Notes: generated by a model not told the origin, from the letters alone. A DNA stretch of 64,000 nt from Nostoc carneum NIES-2107 (GCA_002368155.1 AP018180.1:3846719-3910718); one strand, 5' to 3'. Numbered from the stretch's first letter, positions 35,254 to 48,138 are shown. Program-made: numbers and translations.

Positions 35254-36444
35254 ATGACTGAATCAAAAATTGCTTATATTGCCTTTGATACTGTTCCTGC
35301 ACCTAAGGGCGCAGCCATTCATATAGCAGCTTTTTCTATTGCTTTAGCAGCAGCTTTTGAGCAAGTACAGTTAATAACAGTTTCTCCCACAGCAACAGGT
35401 ATAGATTATCAAGAAATTTATCCGCAAGTTAGACAAACAACATTACCAGCAATCGGCGAGACTTTAATTCATAGAGTTTTATATTTTCGGCAGTTACTCA
35501 AAGCCTGGTTACAGGGAAAGCGATTTGAAGTCATCCAAATACGTTCAATTTACGAAGGCTTTCCCATCGCCCGCAACAAACATAAATATTGCGATCGCCT
35601 AATTTTTGAGGTTAATGGGTTACCTTCAATCGAGTTAAAATATCGCTATCCTGCCGTAGCTGAAGATAGAGAACTGCTACATAAATTGCATTCTCAAGAG
35701 CAAATTTGTTTAGAAGCAGCCGATTTAATTGTTACCCCCAGCAGTGTCACCAGTGCATATTTGCAAAATCGCGGTGTACCAGCCAAGAAAATCCGCGTCA
35801 TTCCCAACGGCGTAGATTTAAATATATTTACAAATGACAAAGAACAAAGGACAAATGACCAATTTCAAATTATATATTTTGGTACACTTTCGACTTGGCA
35901 AGGTGTAAACCAAGCTGTTGAAGCATTAGCATTAATCAACCGAGATTTTCCTGCTAATTTGAAAGTTATTGGACAAGCTAGAGACTATCAACTAAAAGCC
36001 TTAAAGCAGCTAGCGCTAAAGTTAGGAGTAGCGGATAAACTCACTATTTTAGAACCAATGCCACAAACTCAATTAGTGGCACATATTCATACCTGTGATG
36101 TAATTTTGGCACCTCTAATGCCAAGCGATCGCAATGTAGTCCAAGGTTGTTGTCCGCTAAAAATTTTAGAAGGGATGGCGACGGGAATACCTGTAATTGC
36201 TAGCGATTTGCCAGTAGTTAGGGAGTTAGGCGAAGACGGAGTACATTTTTTATTAGTCAAGCCAGGTTCTGCCAAGTCGATTAAAGATGCTGTGTTCAGC
36301 TTGCACAATCACCCAGAACTAGCAACACAACTGGCGATTAATGCCCGTCAGCGAATTGAAGAGTATTATACTTGGCAAATTGCTGGCGAGGCTTTGATTA
36401 ATGCTTATACAGAATTGGGAATCAACCGCGCCATTAAAGTTTGA
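35254..36444 (+). CDS. GT4-family glycosyltransferase
   Basis: The 396-residue GT-B enzyme shows the GT4 pattern: an N-terminal PAPKGAAIHIAAFS loop, IRVIPNGVDLNIF in the interdomain linker, and the donor-binding VILAPLMPSDRNVVQGCCPLKILEGMATGIPVIASDLPVVREL, with the E-x7-E type site. It should transfer a sugar from a nucleotide donor to an exopolysaccharide, lipid or wall precursor. After the linker motif there is a short insert, TNDKEQRTNDQ (residues about 193-203), encoded by an ACAAATGACAAAG repeat. Its 3' end overlaps the convergent GT4 gene by 40 bases. Confidence 0.88.
   Translation: MTESKIAYIAFDTVPAPKGAAIHIAAFSIALAAAFEQVQLITVSPTATGIDYQEIYPQVRQTTLPAIGETLIHRVLYFRQLLKAWLQGKRFEVIQIRSIYEGFPIARNKHKYCDRLIFEVNGLPSIELKYRYPAVAEDRELLHKLHSQEQICLEAADLIVTPSSVTSAYLQNRGVPAKKIRVIPNGVDLNIFTNDKEQRTNDQFQIIYFGTLSTWQGVNQAVEALALINRDFPANLKVIGQARDYQLKALKQLALKLGVADKLTILEPMPQTQLVAHIHTCDVILAPLMPSDRNVVQGCCPLKILEGMATGIPVIASDLPVVRELGEDGVHFLLVKPGSAKSIKDAVFSLHNHPELATQLAINARQRIEEYYTWQIAGEALINAYTELGINRAIKV
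35830..35862 (+). repeat. in-frame ACAAATGAC-type repeat in GT4 gene
   Basis: ACAAATGACAAAG, AACAAAGG and ACAAATGACC units lie within the coding frame. The same words form tandem repeats between genes elsewhere in this order. Confidence 0.75.
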
Positions 36445-37601
36445 AGTTGCAATTTTTCTTGAGCGAGGGAATATTCAGTTAAAATGCGATCGCGTGCAGC
36501 TTGGCTAATTTGAGTTTTTTCCTCAGTTGTCATCGCCAAAAATTCTAACACCGCCTCACCCAGCTTATGCAAATGCGATCGCGGTAGTAAAAAGCCATTT
36601 TTACCATGTGTAATCACCTCCGGAATCCCACCCGCATCACTAGCAATACAACAACAACCACAAGCCAATGCTTCTAATAAAGCATTCGGCATTCCTTCCC
36701 ACAATGAAGGCTGTAGGTAGATATCACACAGGCGTAAATATTCAGCCACCGCTTCCGAATTTGGTAAATGTCCTGTGATAATGATTTTCTGGGCATTTTC
36801 TGGCTGATTAGTTTTATATAATTGCAGCACAGACTCCTGAGAAGCTCTTACCTCACCAATAATTAACAAACAAGCCGGACGCACTTGTCGAACTTTCGTT
36901 AAAGCATTCAATAAAAACTGCTGCCCTTTTTTCTCCCGCAATTCCCCACAAAATGCCAACACCATCTCATCTGGAGTAATTCCCAAAGACTCCCTATTCA
37001 TTCCTTCCCCCCTCCTCGCTTGCGGGGAGGGGCTGGGGGTGGGGTTGTTATGTGGTGAAAATATTTCTGTATCAACCGCATTTTTCAACACCAACACATC
37101 ACCCCGCCCACTAAGTAACTGAATCTTACGAGACATATCAGCACTTACCGCCGTAATCACCTTAGCGTGTTGTAGCGTCCATTGCAAACGGGCAAAATCT
37201 CCCGGCGGAAACATTTCGCGGTCAATATCATTACCACGGGCGCTAATTGTACTGGGTAACCCCACCAGTCCCGCAAACCAAGTAGCCAAAAAACCACTGG
37301 GAAATAAATAATGACCCCATACAGCATCATAAATATGAGCAGAATGTAACCATTCCAAAACATTCAATGTATGAGGCATCGTCATATCCCAATGACGATA
37401 TAATCCTATGCGATAAACGCGAATATTAGTTTCTGTAGTTTCCGGTGGTAAAACTTCACCAGGTTGTAAATAACGACTCCAAGTCACAACATCAATTTCC
37501 ATCCCCAACTGCGAGAGTGTCCCCACAAGCCGAGTTGCACTCCTAGCCAAACCACCCAAATCTGGCGCAAATCTTTCTGTAATGAAAAGTAGGCGTGTCA
37601 T
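36405..37601 (-). CDS. GT4-family glycosyltransferase
   Basis: The 398-residue enzyme has the GT-B N-terminal FAPDLGGLARSATRL loop, the linker VLKNAVDTEIFSP, and the C-terminal donor site LCDIYLQPSLWEGMPNALLEALACGCCCIASDAGGIPEVI. It probably acts in surface glycan assembly with its convergent neighbour. Directly after the linker motif lies NPTPSPSPQARRGEG (about residues 185-199), encoded by a dispersed palindromic repeat. The linker site is the same one that carries an insert in the neighbour. The 3' ends of the two genes overlap by 40 bases. Confidence 0.88.
   Translation of the reverse strand: MTRLLFITERFAPDLGGLARSATRLVGTLSQLGMEIDVVTWSRYLQPGEVLPPETTETNIRVYRIGLYRHWDMTMPHTLNVLEWLHSAHIYDAVWGHYLFPSGFLATWFAGLVGLPSTISARGNDIDREMFPPGDFARLQWTLQHAKVITAVSADMSRKIQLLSGRGDVLVLKNAVDTEIFSPHNNPTPSPSPQARRGEGMNRESLGITPDEMVLAFCGELREKKGQQFLLNALTKVRQVRPACLLIIGEVRASQESVLQLYKTNQPENAQKIIITGHLPNSEAVAEYLRLCDIYLQPSLWEGMPNALLEALACGCCCIASDAGGIPEVITHGKNGFLLPRSHLHKLGEAVLEFLAMTTEEKTQISQAARDRILTEYSLAQEKLQLQTLMARLIPNSV
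36999..37052 (-). repeat. in-frame palindromic repeat coding PSPSPQARRGEG
   Basis: The CCCCTCCTCGC/GCGGGGAGGGG core is a palindromic repeat scattered through Nostocales genomes. Here it lies within the second GT4 gene with the frame preserved. Confidence 0.78.
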
Positions 37602-37675
37602 GACTGTCCTTTAGCTCATTTCCGCCTTGTAATTATCTCTTGCAGAATGGGAGTAAAGGAGTAAAGTTTAATTTT

Positions 37676-37705
37676 GCGATCGCACTCCTCAAAACTACCA
37701 AAAGG
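37676..37705 (+). repeat. 30-bp direct repeat left of hicAB
   Basis: The segment starts with GCGATCGCACTCCTCAAAAC and ends ACCAAAAGG. It is identical to 38399-38428, and the hicAB pair lies between the two copies. Confidence 0.9.
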
Positions 37706-37793
37706 AGATAACTTCTCTTCGAGACGCTACGCGAACGTTAAGCTGCGCTAAAGCACTTCCCCAACTACAATAAATGCGTAGTCCCCACTTAAC

Positions 37794-38024
37794 TTAGGCA
37801 ACTTGCAACGGTTTTTTAGGAAGCATTCTCGGTTCTGGTAGCGGTTTGTTTTCTTCTTTCAACATTTCCACAAAAGTCTCAATTACTTCCTGACCATTTT
37901 TTGCTGCTTCTTCATAAGTCCTACCATGCGTATGAAATTGTTGCCAGGGAAACTCAGGTAAGTGTACTAAAAAAAGTCTATCTTCCTCCGACCATTGAAT
38001 TACCATGCTGTAGTGATAGTTCAT
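37794..38024 (-). CDS. hicB: HicB-like antitoxin
   Basis: The 76-residue protein has the HicB fold pattern: YSMVIQWSEEDRLFLVHLPEFP, then HTHGRTYEEAAKNGQEVIETFVEMLKEENKPLPEP. It should neutralise the HicA nuclease. It lacks a clear C-terminal DNA-binding domain, so autoregulation may differ from long HicB proteins. Its ATG overlaps the hicA stop by four bases (ATGA), giving coupled translation with the toxin gene first. Confidence 0.9.
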   Translation of the reverse strand: MNYHYSMVIQWSEEDRLFLVHLPEFPWQQFHTHGRTYEEAAKNGQEVIETFVEMLKEENKPLPEPRMLPKKPLQVA

Positions 38025-38269
38025 TCTTCTGGCTCCTGTTTTGCTTCGTTTTCTGTGTTTTCCATTTCTTGCAGTTTTTTCAGCACCCGTTGGATATTTT
38101 TTTCTAAATATAACGGAGCATCATCGCCGTCTTTACCTGGTATTGTCAGGGGTTCTTCGGGTAACAACGGATGCTTCCAATATGTATGACTTCCTTTACC
38201 TCTTCCTGGTTGAAGGATATAACCAACCTTTGACACCATTGCTTTCAACTCTCTTACTTTTTTCGGCAT
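38021..38269 (-). CDS. hicA: HicA-like mRNA interferase toxin
   Basis: The 82-residue protein has the HicA dsRBD-like fold: VRELKAMVSKVGYILQPGRGKGSHTYWKHP, with the catalytic His in GSHTYWKHP, then LTIPGKDGDDAPLYLEKNIQRVLKKLQ. HicA toxins cleave mRNA when not bound by HicB. The C-terminal acidic tail (ENTENEAKQEPEE) is longer than usual. It is the first gene of the pair and overlaps hicB by four bases. Confidence 0.9.
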   Translation of the reverse strand: MPKKVRELKAMVSKVGYILQPGRGKGSHTYWKHPLLPEEPLTIPGKDGDDAPLYLEKNIQRVLKKLQEMENTENEAKQEPEE

Positions 38270-38398
38270 TACTCCTCAGCGCCAACTCCTCATTTATTTT
38301 CTCTGCTTAAAAGCCAAAAATCCCAGATTAATTGTTAGTATTTTAGATGTTATATCCTTGCATGAGTGGTTGTGGCGGTAAGCAGAACTATGTTTTAG

Positions 38399-38428
38399 GC
38401 GATCGCACTCCTCAAAACTACCAAAAGG
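38399..38428 (+). repeat. 30-bp direct repeat right of hicAB
   Basis: This copy is identical to 37676-37705 over all 30 bases and in the same orientation. A second HIP1 octamer follows at once (GGCGATCGCTC). Confidence 0.9.
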
Positions 38429-38520
38429 CGATCGCTCTTTTACAAATTTCTGTAGATACAAATAACTAATGACAAACAGCAATTGCCAATTACCAATTAC
38501 CAATTACCAATTACCTAATA

Positions 38521-38550
38521 ACAAAAAAGAGGCCAATATTGACCTCTTTT
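38521..38550 (-). terminator. Rho-independent terminator of the apc operon
   Basis: Arms AAAAGAGG and CCTCTTTT enclose an inner CAATATTG palindrome. On the minus strand the stem is followed by TTTT, 32 bases beyond the apcC stop. Confidence 0.8.
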
Positions 38551-38582
38551 AACTCCCTACAATAATGTTAGGTATATAGTAA

Positions 38583-38789
38583 TTACAGCAACCCAGTATT
38601 TGTACCTTGCTTACCAGTTGCCAGTTCCACCTTAACGATTTTTCCACCCATTTTCATGATGCGTTGCTGTTCACGGAACCAGTTCTCGAAGGGGACTAGC
38701 TTGGTGAAGTAGGTATTTTGTAGTTCGCGTTGGGTACGAATCCGGGTTTGACTGGGTACACAAGCAGTAACTTTAAACAACCGGGCCAT
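38583..38789 (-). CDS. apcC: phycobilisome core small linker (Lc7.8)
   Basis: The 68-residue protein (MARLFKVTACVPSQTRIRTQ...) is the allophycocyanin-associated core linker, which caps core trimers. Length and sequence match the family: the N-terminal RLFKVTACVPS and the QNTYFTKLVPFENWFREQQRI segment. AGGAG lies nine bases before the ATG. It is the last gene of apcE-apcA-apcB-apcC, with a terminator close behind, and is 241 bases downstream of apcB. Confidence 0.96.
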   Translation of the reverse strand: MARLFKVTACVPSQTRIRTQRELQNTYFTKLVPFENWFREQQRIMKMGGKIVKVELATGKQGTNTGLL

Positions 38790-39030
38790 TTTAGATTCTC
38801 CTGTATTAATTGTGAAAACTTTTTTATTTCAAAAAAAGGGGAGTGTTTTTTTAAGGCAATTCTTTAAATTAATCACTGCAAAGGCTGGAAATCAAGCATC
38901 AATACTAGACCACTAACACTCATCATAATTGATTATTTCAACCAAGGTAAGCGATAAACGCTCTAGCACTCACGATTGATTTCCAGACCTCAATTAAGCC
39001 GCACCTAAATTATTAAGTGCCAACTAACTC

Positions 39031-39519
39031 TTAGCTTAAGCCAGAGGAGATGTAGTCTAGGTAAACACCCATTTCTTTACCAGCGTCAGAACCTACCAAG
39101 CTAGCGGTTACTTCTTTGATAGCTTGGATAGCTTGTACGGTGGAGCTAACGGGAACGCCTAAGGAGTTGTAGGTTTCTTTCAAACCGTTTAGTACGCGCT
39201 CATCCAGGATGGAAGGATCGCCAGCTAACATAGCGTAGGTAGCGTAGCGCAAGTAGTAGTCTAAGTCGCGGATACAAGCAGCGTAGCGACGGGTGGTGTA
39301 CATGTTACCACCGGGGCGGGTAACGTCAGAGTACAACAAAGATTTTGCTACAGCTTCTTTAACAATTGCAGCAGCGTTTGCACTGATGGTGCTAGCAGCA
39401 CGTACACGCAGTTCGCCAGTTCCAAAGTAGCCTTTTAGCTTATCTAAAGCAGCAGAGTCCAAATATTTACCTTGAACGTCTGCAGAGTTGATGACAGAGG
39501 TAATTGCGTCTTGAGCCAT
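39031..39519 (-). CDS. apcB: allophycocyanin beta subunit
   Basis: The 162-codon gene encodes AP-beta, which binds one phycocyanobilin through the Cys in [22 protein letters not shown] and pairs with ApcA in the phycobilisome core. The ATG at 39519 (MAQDAITS) has AAGGAA upstream and gives the standard 161-residue protein; the longer open frame to 39552 is not used. It follows apcA by 65 bases on one transcript. Confidence 0.97.
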   Translation of the reverse strand: MAQDAITSVINSADVQGKYLDSAALDKLKGYFGTGELRVRAASTISANAAAIVKEAVAKSLLYSDVTRPGGNMYTTRRYAACIRDLDYYLRYATYAMLAGDPSILDERVLNGLKETYNSLGVPVSSTVQAIQAIKEVTASLVGSDAGKEMGVYLDYISSGLS

Positions 39520-39584
39520 ATTGTTAATTCCTTTTTTCCAACCGTATTGCAATACTTCGGTTTTAGCGACGAAACAGCTTTAAC

Positions 39585-40070
39585 CTAGGAGAGGGCACCA
39601 ACTACGTAGTCGAAGTAAGAACCAGCTTCAGCAGCGTCTTCACCAGACAGTAAGGAGGAAGCACCACTCTTCAGGGCACGGATACCTTCGGTAATACCTT
39701 CAATAGGAGTACCCAAGGATTTGTACATTTCACGAGCACCGATTACACCGATTTCTTCGATGGGGGTAACATCGCCAGATACGATTCCGTAGGTAACTAG
39801 ACGCAAGTAGTAGTCTAAGTCGCGTAAGCAAGTAGCAGTCAATTCTTGACCGTAAGCGTTACCACCAGGAGATACAACGTCAGGACGCTTTTGGAAAACT
39901 TGTTCGCCAGCTTGCTTAACCAAACGCTCGCGGTTTTCGGTCAAAATTTGAGCAATCCGCAGACGGCGCTCACCACCGCTAACAAAGCTCTTGATCCGAT
40001 CTAGTTCGCCAGGGCTGAGGTAGCGGGCTTCTGCATCAGCATTCACGATGGACTTCGTGACGATACTCAT
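39585..40070 (-). CDS. apcA: allophycocyanin alpha subunit
   Basis: The 161-residue protein ([22 protein letters not shown]) is AP-alpha. The bilin Cys lies in [22 protein letters not shown]. It forms alpha-beta monomers, then trimers, with ApcB in the core, which passes energy from rods to photosystems. GGAGG before the ATG is strong. It follows apcE by 444 bases, a gap large enough for its own promoter and leader, as expected for the high demand for AP. Confidence 0.97.
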   Translation of the reverse strand: MSIVTKSIVNADAEARYLSPGELDRIKSFVSGGERRLRIAQILTENRERLVKQAGEQVFQKRPDVVSPGGNAYGQELTATCLRDLDYYLRLVTYGIVSGDVTPIEEIGVIGAREMYKSLGTPIEGITEGIRALKSGASSLLSGEDAAEAGSYFDYVVGALS

Positions 40071-40514
40071 TAATGGATTCCTCCAACTACGATTTAAACC
40101 AGAATTTAAATTAAAACTGGTGCGACTTTCAATTTGGGTAACGGTAGCTGTGTTTTTTCGTTTTTACTTCAGACATAGCACTTGACAAAATATCTCAGCT
40201 ATGAATTACAAACTACTTGAGTCAATACAACCACACAAGTATTTAAAACATCAGTTACCTTCCGCAAAACATTCTCCGGCATTCTGTTGAGCATTTATGA
40301 CTGCTCTTAATATTTTGTAATATTCCTTTTCAGATTTACGTTATTTTTTCCAATCTGAAAGTAATGTTACGAAAGATTGCCAAGCTCTTGTCAAAAGTCA
40401 ACAGTGCTGGTTCACGCCCAGAAATCAGCACTCAGTACTCAAAACAGAATTTAGTCAAGAGTCCATGATATGAACTCCTGACCTGTGAGTGTTAATTACT
40501 GACAAACGAGAGTA
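40071..40514. promoter_or_regulatory. apcE-apcA intergenic region, probable internal promoter and leader
   Basis: No gene fits in these 444 bases. The AT-rich section near 40160-40400 and the strong GGAGG at 40079-40083 suggest a dedicated promoter and leader for apcAB. This is inferred from layout; no defined promoter elements were identified. Confidence 0.45.
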
Positions 40515-44261
<3,747 letters not shown>

Positions 44262-45479
44262 ATGTCAGATCCTCAAACCGTTAGTACTGCTGTTGCCAAA
44301 CTCTACGATACCTACCCATTTCCGCCAGAACCACTGCTGGATGAAGCCCCACCGGGGTACAATTGGCGTTGGAATTGGCTAGCAGCTTACAATTTCTGCA
44401 CTGGACAGAAGCCACAAAAGCAGGATATTCGGATTTTAGATGCAGGATGTGGCTCTGGGGTGGGAACAGAATACTTGGTGCATCTTAACCCCCAAGCTCA
44501 AGTCGTTGGTATTGACCTGAGTGCTGGTACATTGGCAGTAGCAAAAGAACGTTGTCAACGTTCTGGTGCTAACCGTGTAGAGTTTCATCACTTGAGTTTA
44601 TTCGATGTAGAACAGCTACCAGGTGAGTTTGATTTAATTAATTGCGTTGGCGTTTTGCATCATACCCCTGACCCCATTCGGGGTATTCAAGCCTTAGCCA
44701 AAAAGTTAGCCCCAGGTGGTTTAATGCACATTTTCGTGTATGGCGAGTTGGGACGCTGGGAAATTCAACTGATGCAAAAAGCGATCGCTCTCCTCCAAGG
44801 TGAAAAACGCGGCGATTATCGCGATGGTGTGCAAGTTGGGCGGCAAATATTCGCTTCGTTACCAGAAAATAACCGGATTGCCAAACGGGAAAAAGAGCGC
44901 TGGTCATTGGAAAATCATCGGGATGAAAACTTCGCTGATATGTACGTTCATCCCCAAGAGATTGATTACAACATTGAGACGCTATTTGAATTAATTGACG
45001 CTTCTGGCTTAGAGTTTATCGGTTTCTCCAATCCTGGTTTCTGGCAATTAGACAGACTTTTAGCCAAAGCACCTGATTTGATGGAGCGAGCCAAAAACTT
45101 GAGTGATGCCTCCGGTGAGCTACGCCAACGCCAAATATACCGCTTAATCGAATTACTCGATCCAGAAGTCACCCATTACGAATTTTTCCTAGGTCGTCCC
45201 CCCATCACGAAAGCTGATTGGTCAGAAGATAATGCCCTATTGCAAGCAATTCCCGAACTTAATCCTTGTATAGATGGCTTTCCCAGCCAATGTATATTTA
45301 ACTATGATTACCAAATAGTTAATTTATCGGTAGAAGAGTTGGAATTTTTACAACGCTGTGATGGTAATTCTACAGTGGCGCAAATACTATCTGCTGTAGA
45401 GCTAGAGTTAGATGGAGTGAGAAAGCTCCTGAAGCAGCAAATAGTTATTTTGACACCAACTTCAAGAGGATTGCACTAA
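44262..45479 (+). CDS. class I SAM-dependent methyltransferase with C-terminal extension
   Basis: The 405-residue protein has a class I methyltransferase domain at residues about 45-190: ILDAGCGSGVGTEYL, VVGIDLSAGTLAVAK, FDLINCVGVLHHTPDPIRGI and LAPGGLMHIFVYGE. The N-terminal KLYDTYPFPPEPL segment and the long helical C-terminus (residues 200-405), which ends in a winged-helix-like unit (LSVEELEFLQRCDGNSTVAQIL), are seen together in a group of cyanobacterial methyltransferases; the substrate is unknown. A terminator lies 85 bases downstream. The gene is monocistronic. Confidence 0.85.
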   Translation: MSDPQTVSTAVAKLYDTYPFPPEPLLDEAPPGYNWRWNWLAAYNFCTGQKPQKQDIRILDAGCGSGVGTEYLVHLNPQAQVVGIDLSAGTLAVAKERCQRSGANRVEFHHLSLFDVEQLPGEFDLINCVGVLHHTPDPIRGIQALAKKLAPGGLMHIFVYGELGRWEIQLMQKAIALLQGEKRGDYRDGVQVGRQIFASLPENNRIAKREKERWSLENHRDENFADMYVHPQEIDYNIETLFELIDASGLEFIGFSNPGFWQLDRLLAKAPDLMERAKNLSDASGELRQRQIYRLIELLDPEVTHYEFFLGRPPITKADWSEDNALLQAIPELNPCIDGFPSQCIFNYDYQIVNLSVEELEFLQRCDGNSTVAQILSAVELELDGVRKLLKQQIVILTPTSRGLH

Positions 45480-45563
45480 GTTAGCTCACGCAGTTAAACC
45501 AAGCTATGTAATTAGCAAATTCAGGATTTTCACTACCTCACTCAAGTGCTTATATAACTATAA

Positions 45564-45597
45564 AAATTCGGATTCTGAACTATCCGGATTTTTTTTA
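45564..45597 (+). terminator. Rho-independent terminator
   Basis: Arms AAATTCGGAT and ATCCGGATTT (one G-U pair) enclose an eight-base loop and are followed by a T-run. The structure ends the methyltransferase transcript. Confidence 0.82.
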
Positions 45598-45773
45598 TTC
45601 AAAAAATATACATTTACTCGAAATTTACAAAACCCTCCAAAAATATAAAGTTTTATTCAAAACTACTTTTTCTGCTTCCGTATAAAAGTAAATGCCGATA
45701 CATTGTACTTGTCATCTCTTACGAGCTTGTACTTACGTAGTTTTACTTCAATAATCATAAGGAGAATTTGCGG

Positions 45774-46301
45774 ATGAAATTAGCTAAAAAGCTGAGCATT
45801 GCCGCTACTAGTGTTGCCTTGTCTGTTGGTGCTGTTAGTGCTAAACCCGCTGAAGCCGCCAGTGTAAACTTCATTAATCAAGTTGGTGGCACATTTAATT
45901 ACAATGTACTTGCCGATAAAAACAATGAAACGTTGGCTAAAAATAGCACCATTACAGTGTCTGGTTTGGCTGGTGTAACTAATGTTAATGTTGCAGATTC
46001 ATCATTTCTGAAGATTTTTGGATTTGATGAAAGTCAGGTTGTTTTGACACTGAAGAAAGCAGCAACAGGTACTGCAATAGGTAACCCCTTTGCAGGATTA
46101 GATTTTTCTATAATCAGTAAATTTACAACACCAGCTACAGTCAGTTTCTCAGTTCTCAATGGTACTCAGTTCAATGCTGGGAATACCACGGGAGTTACAG
46201 AAGATGTCCCTGAACCTATGACAGTTGGTGGCTCATTAGTAGCTATTGGCTTTGGTACATGGCTGAAGCGCAAGAAAGCTGAGTCTGTACAGAAAGCTTA
46301 G
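45774..46301 (+). CDS. PEP-CTERM sorting-signal exported protein
   Basis: The 175-residue protein has a signal peptide (MKLAKKLSIAATSVALSVGAVSAKPAEA) and a C-terminal PEP-CTERM tripartite signal: VPEPMTVGG, a hydrophobic helix and KRKKAES. In cyanobacteria such proteins are handled by exosortase and delivered to the envelope or matrix. The middle is Thr/Asn/Val-rich beta structure. AAGGAG lies nine bases before the ATG at 45774, which is preferred over a TTG two codons earlier. A long hairpin follows. Confidence 0.88.
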   Translation: MKLAKKLSIAATSVALSVGAVSAKPAEAASVNFINQVGGTFNYNVLADKNNETLAKNSTITVSGLAGVTNVNVADSSFLKIFGFDESQVVLTLKKAATGTAIGNPFAGLDFSIISKFTTPATVSFSVLNGTQFNAGNTTGVTEDVPEPMTVGGSLVAIGFGTWLKRKKAESVQKA

Positions 46302-46375
46302 TCAATAAACCTTTCTCACTCAAACCTCCTCTTAGTTAACGGGGTGCAACAACCACTTTGATAAGACATAATTTC

Positions 46376-46415
46376 ATGCCCCTAGAGATTGCCTGTAATT
46401 CTCTCTGAGGGGCAT
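46376..46415 (+). terminator. long hairpin downstream of PEP-CTERM gene
   Basis: ATGCCCC..AGAGAATT-type arms (ATGCCCC at 46376-46382 and GGGGCAT at 46409-46415, with an inner AGAGATT/AATTCTCT pairing) form a long stem. The U-tract is weak, so its terminator role is provisional. Confidence 0.55.
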
Positions 46416-46875
46416 TCATAATTTAGGGCATTGGGCATTGGGTATGGCAAAGACAGATTTTCATGGCAAGGCTTGTGCCAGAACCTGGTATGAATGGCTG
46501 GCTTGAAAATTATACTAACTAGCTACAATTTAGATTCGTAATCGAGGGCGATCGCTCTTGTAAATCTTGGCAGAATATTTGATCAATTGTTGTAACATCT
46601 AGGCATTACAACTCGAGTATTAGCACTTTCACGGAATAGACCTTAAGAAAATTATTAAGCAGCAAGCGATCGCCAGATTAAGAGCTATTGTAAAGTTGTC
46701 TGGTAATAGCTCCAGCGCTTTCTCTAATTCTCCTCATCGCCCCTTATTTGGTTGGTCGCTGGCTGCTGAACAACAAGTTAATTGTTTTTTTCTAAAGTAT
46801 TGTTACCAGATCGTGATATGATTCAGCTGACTGGATGTGCAGTCATCATCCTTATCTGTACTGGTTTCGAGTCTC
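46416..46875. promoter_or_regulatory. region upstream of the atp operon
   Basis: These 460 bases should hold the atp operon promoter. A GGCATTGGGCATTGG repeat lies near 46429-46443 and HIP1-type sites near 46549 and 46667. I see no gene, and no promoter boxes that I can assign. Confidence 0.4.
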
Positions 46876-47313
46876 GTGAGCTTGTCAGACGAATCAACTG
46901 CATCGACTCCAACAACACCAAATGCTCAATCTGGTTCTGATGACGAAGAACGAGTAAACTCTATGGATGAGTTCTATCAACTCTACCAGAAGTTGTTGGT
47001 AATCACACTTGTATTGACAGGGATAATATTTATCTCTGTGTGGATTTTTTATTCACTAAACATTGCTCTGAATTATTTGATTGGAGCGTGTACAGGTGTG
47101 GTTTACTTAAAAATGCTGGCCAAAGACGTTGAGCGACTCGGTGGTGAGAAAAAGCGTCTGAGTAAAAGTCGTTTTGCTCTATTTGTTGGGTTGATTGTAT
47201 TAGCAACTCAATGGCAAGACCTACAGATTTTGCCCATTTTCTTGGGATTTCTAACTTACAAAGCCACGCTCCTCGTCTACACCGTGCAAACTGCGTTTCT
47301 TCCTGATTCTTAA
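46876..47313 (+). CDS. atpI: ATP synthase assembly protein I
   Basis: The roughly 145-residue protein has an acidic, Ser/Thr-rich N-terminus ([24 protein letters not shown]) and four membrane helices ([68 protein letters not shown]). This is the Atp1 type that heads cyanobacterial atp operons and helps assemble the c-ring. The first gene is 60 bases from atpB. Start choice is uncertain: the GTG at 46876 gives the usual length, while a GTG at 46837 would add 13 residues. Confidence 0.85.
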   Translation: MSLSDESTASTPTTPNAQSGSDDEERVNSMDEFYQLYQKLLVITLVLTGIIFISVWIFYSLNIALNYLIGACTGVVYLKMLAKDVERLGGEKKRLSKSRFALFVGLIVLATQWQDLQILPIFLGFLTYKATLLVYTVQTAFLPDS

Positions 47314-47373
47314 CAAGTCAGGCTCACAAAGATAATACTCCCATCCTCGCTCGTTGGGGAAAATGCTTGAAGA

Positions 47374-48138
47374 ATGCAAATGCTTAGTGTCTTAAACGCC
47401 TTTAATTCATTTCCCCTAGCCGAATTAGAAGTAGGTCATCATTTCTACTGGCAATTGGGCAATTTGAAAATTCATGGGCAGGTTTTTCTCACCTCCTGGT
47501 TTGTGATTGGCTTGCTAGTAATAGCTTCACTAGCTGCTACTCGCAATGCCCAAAGAATTCCTCGTGGCATCCAAAATTTGATGGAATATGCCCTAGAATT
47601 TATTCGGGATCTAGCAAAAAACCAACTTGGTGAGAAAGAGTACCGCCCTTGGGTGCCATTCCTTGGCACACTGTTCTTGTTTATCTTCGTATCGAACTGG
47701 TCAGGCGCGCTCATCCCTTGGAAACTAATCAAGTTGCCTTCTGGTGAATTAGCAGCTCCCACCAATGACATCAATACGACCGTAGCATTGGCATTGCTGA
47801 CTTCTTTGGCGTATTTTTACGCGGGTTTTAGCAAGCGGGGTTTGGGCTACTTTAAAAAGTATATTGAGCCAACGCCTGTTCTGTTGCCGATCGCGATCCT
47901 AGAAGATTTCACCAAGCCCCTCTCCCTAAGCTTCCGTCTATTCGGGAATATATTGGCGGATGAATTGGTAGTAGCGGTGCTGGTTCTACTTGTTCCTCTA
48001 TTCATACCTCTGCCTGTGATGGCTTTAGGTTTATTTACCAGTGCTATCCAAGCCCTGGTATTTGCTACCCTGGCCGGGGCATACATTCATGAGGCCTTAG
48101 AGGGACATGGTGGAGAAGAGCATGAGGAGCATCATTAG
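47374..48138 (+). CDS. atpB: ATP synthase F0 subunit a
   Basis: The 254-residue subunit forms the proton half-channels beside the c-ring. The essential Arg lies in [22 protein letters not shown], and the [21 protein letters not shown] helix precedes it. Five or six membrane helices are evident. The C-terminal His-rich [12 protein letters not shown] is common in cyanobacterial AtpB. The start is the ATG at 47374; a second ATG lies two codons on. Confidence 0.96.
   Translation: MQMLSVLNAFNSFPLAELEVGHHFYWQLGNLKIHGQVFLTSWFVIGLLVIASLAATRNAQRIPRGIQNLMEYALEFIRDLAKNQLGEKEYRPWVPFLGTLFLFIFVSNWSGALIPWKLIKLPSGELAAPTNDINTTVALALLTSLAYFYAGFSKRGLGYFKKYIEPTPVLLPIAILEDFTKPLSLSFRLFGNILADELVVAVLVLLVPLFIPLPVMALGLFTSAIQALVFATLAGAYIHEALEGHGGEEHEEHH

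Noticed and set aside
39548-39561. CAATACTTCGGTT near the apcB leader, resembling a MITE end
   Set aside because: Only about 13 bases match, without a second end or duplication, so it is probably coincidence.
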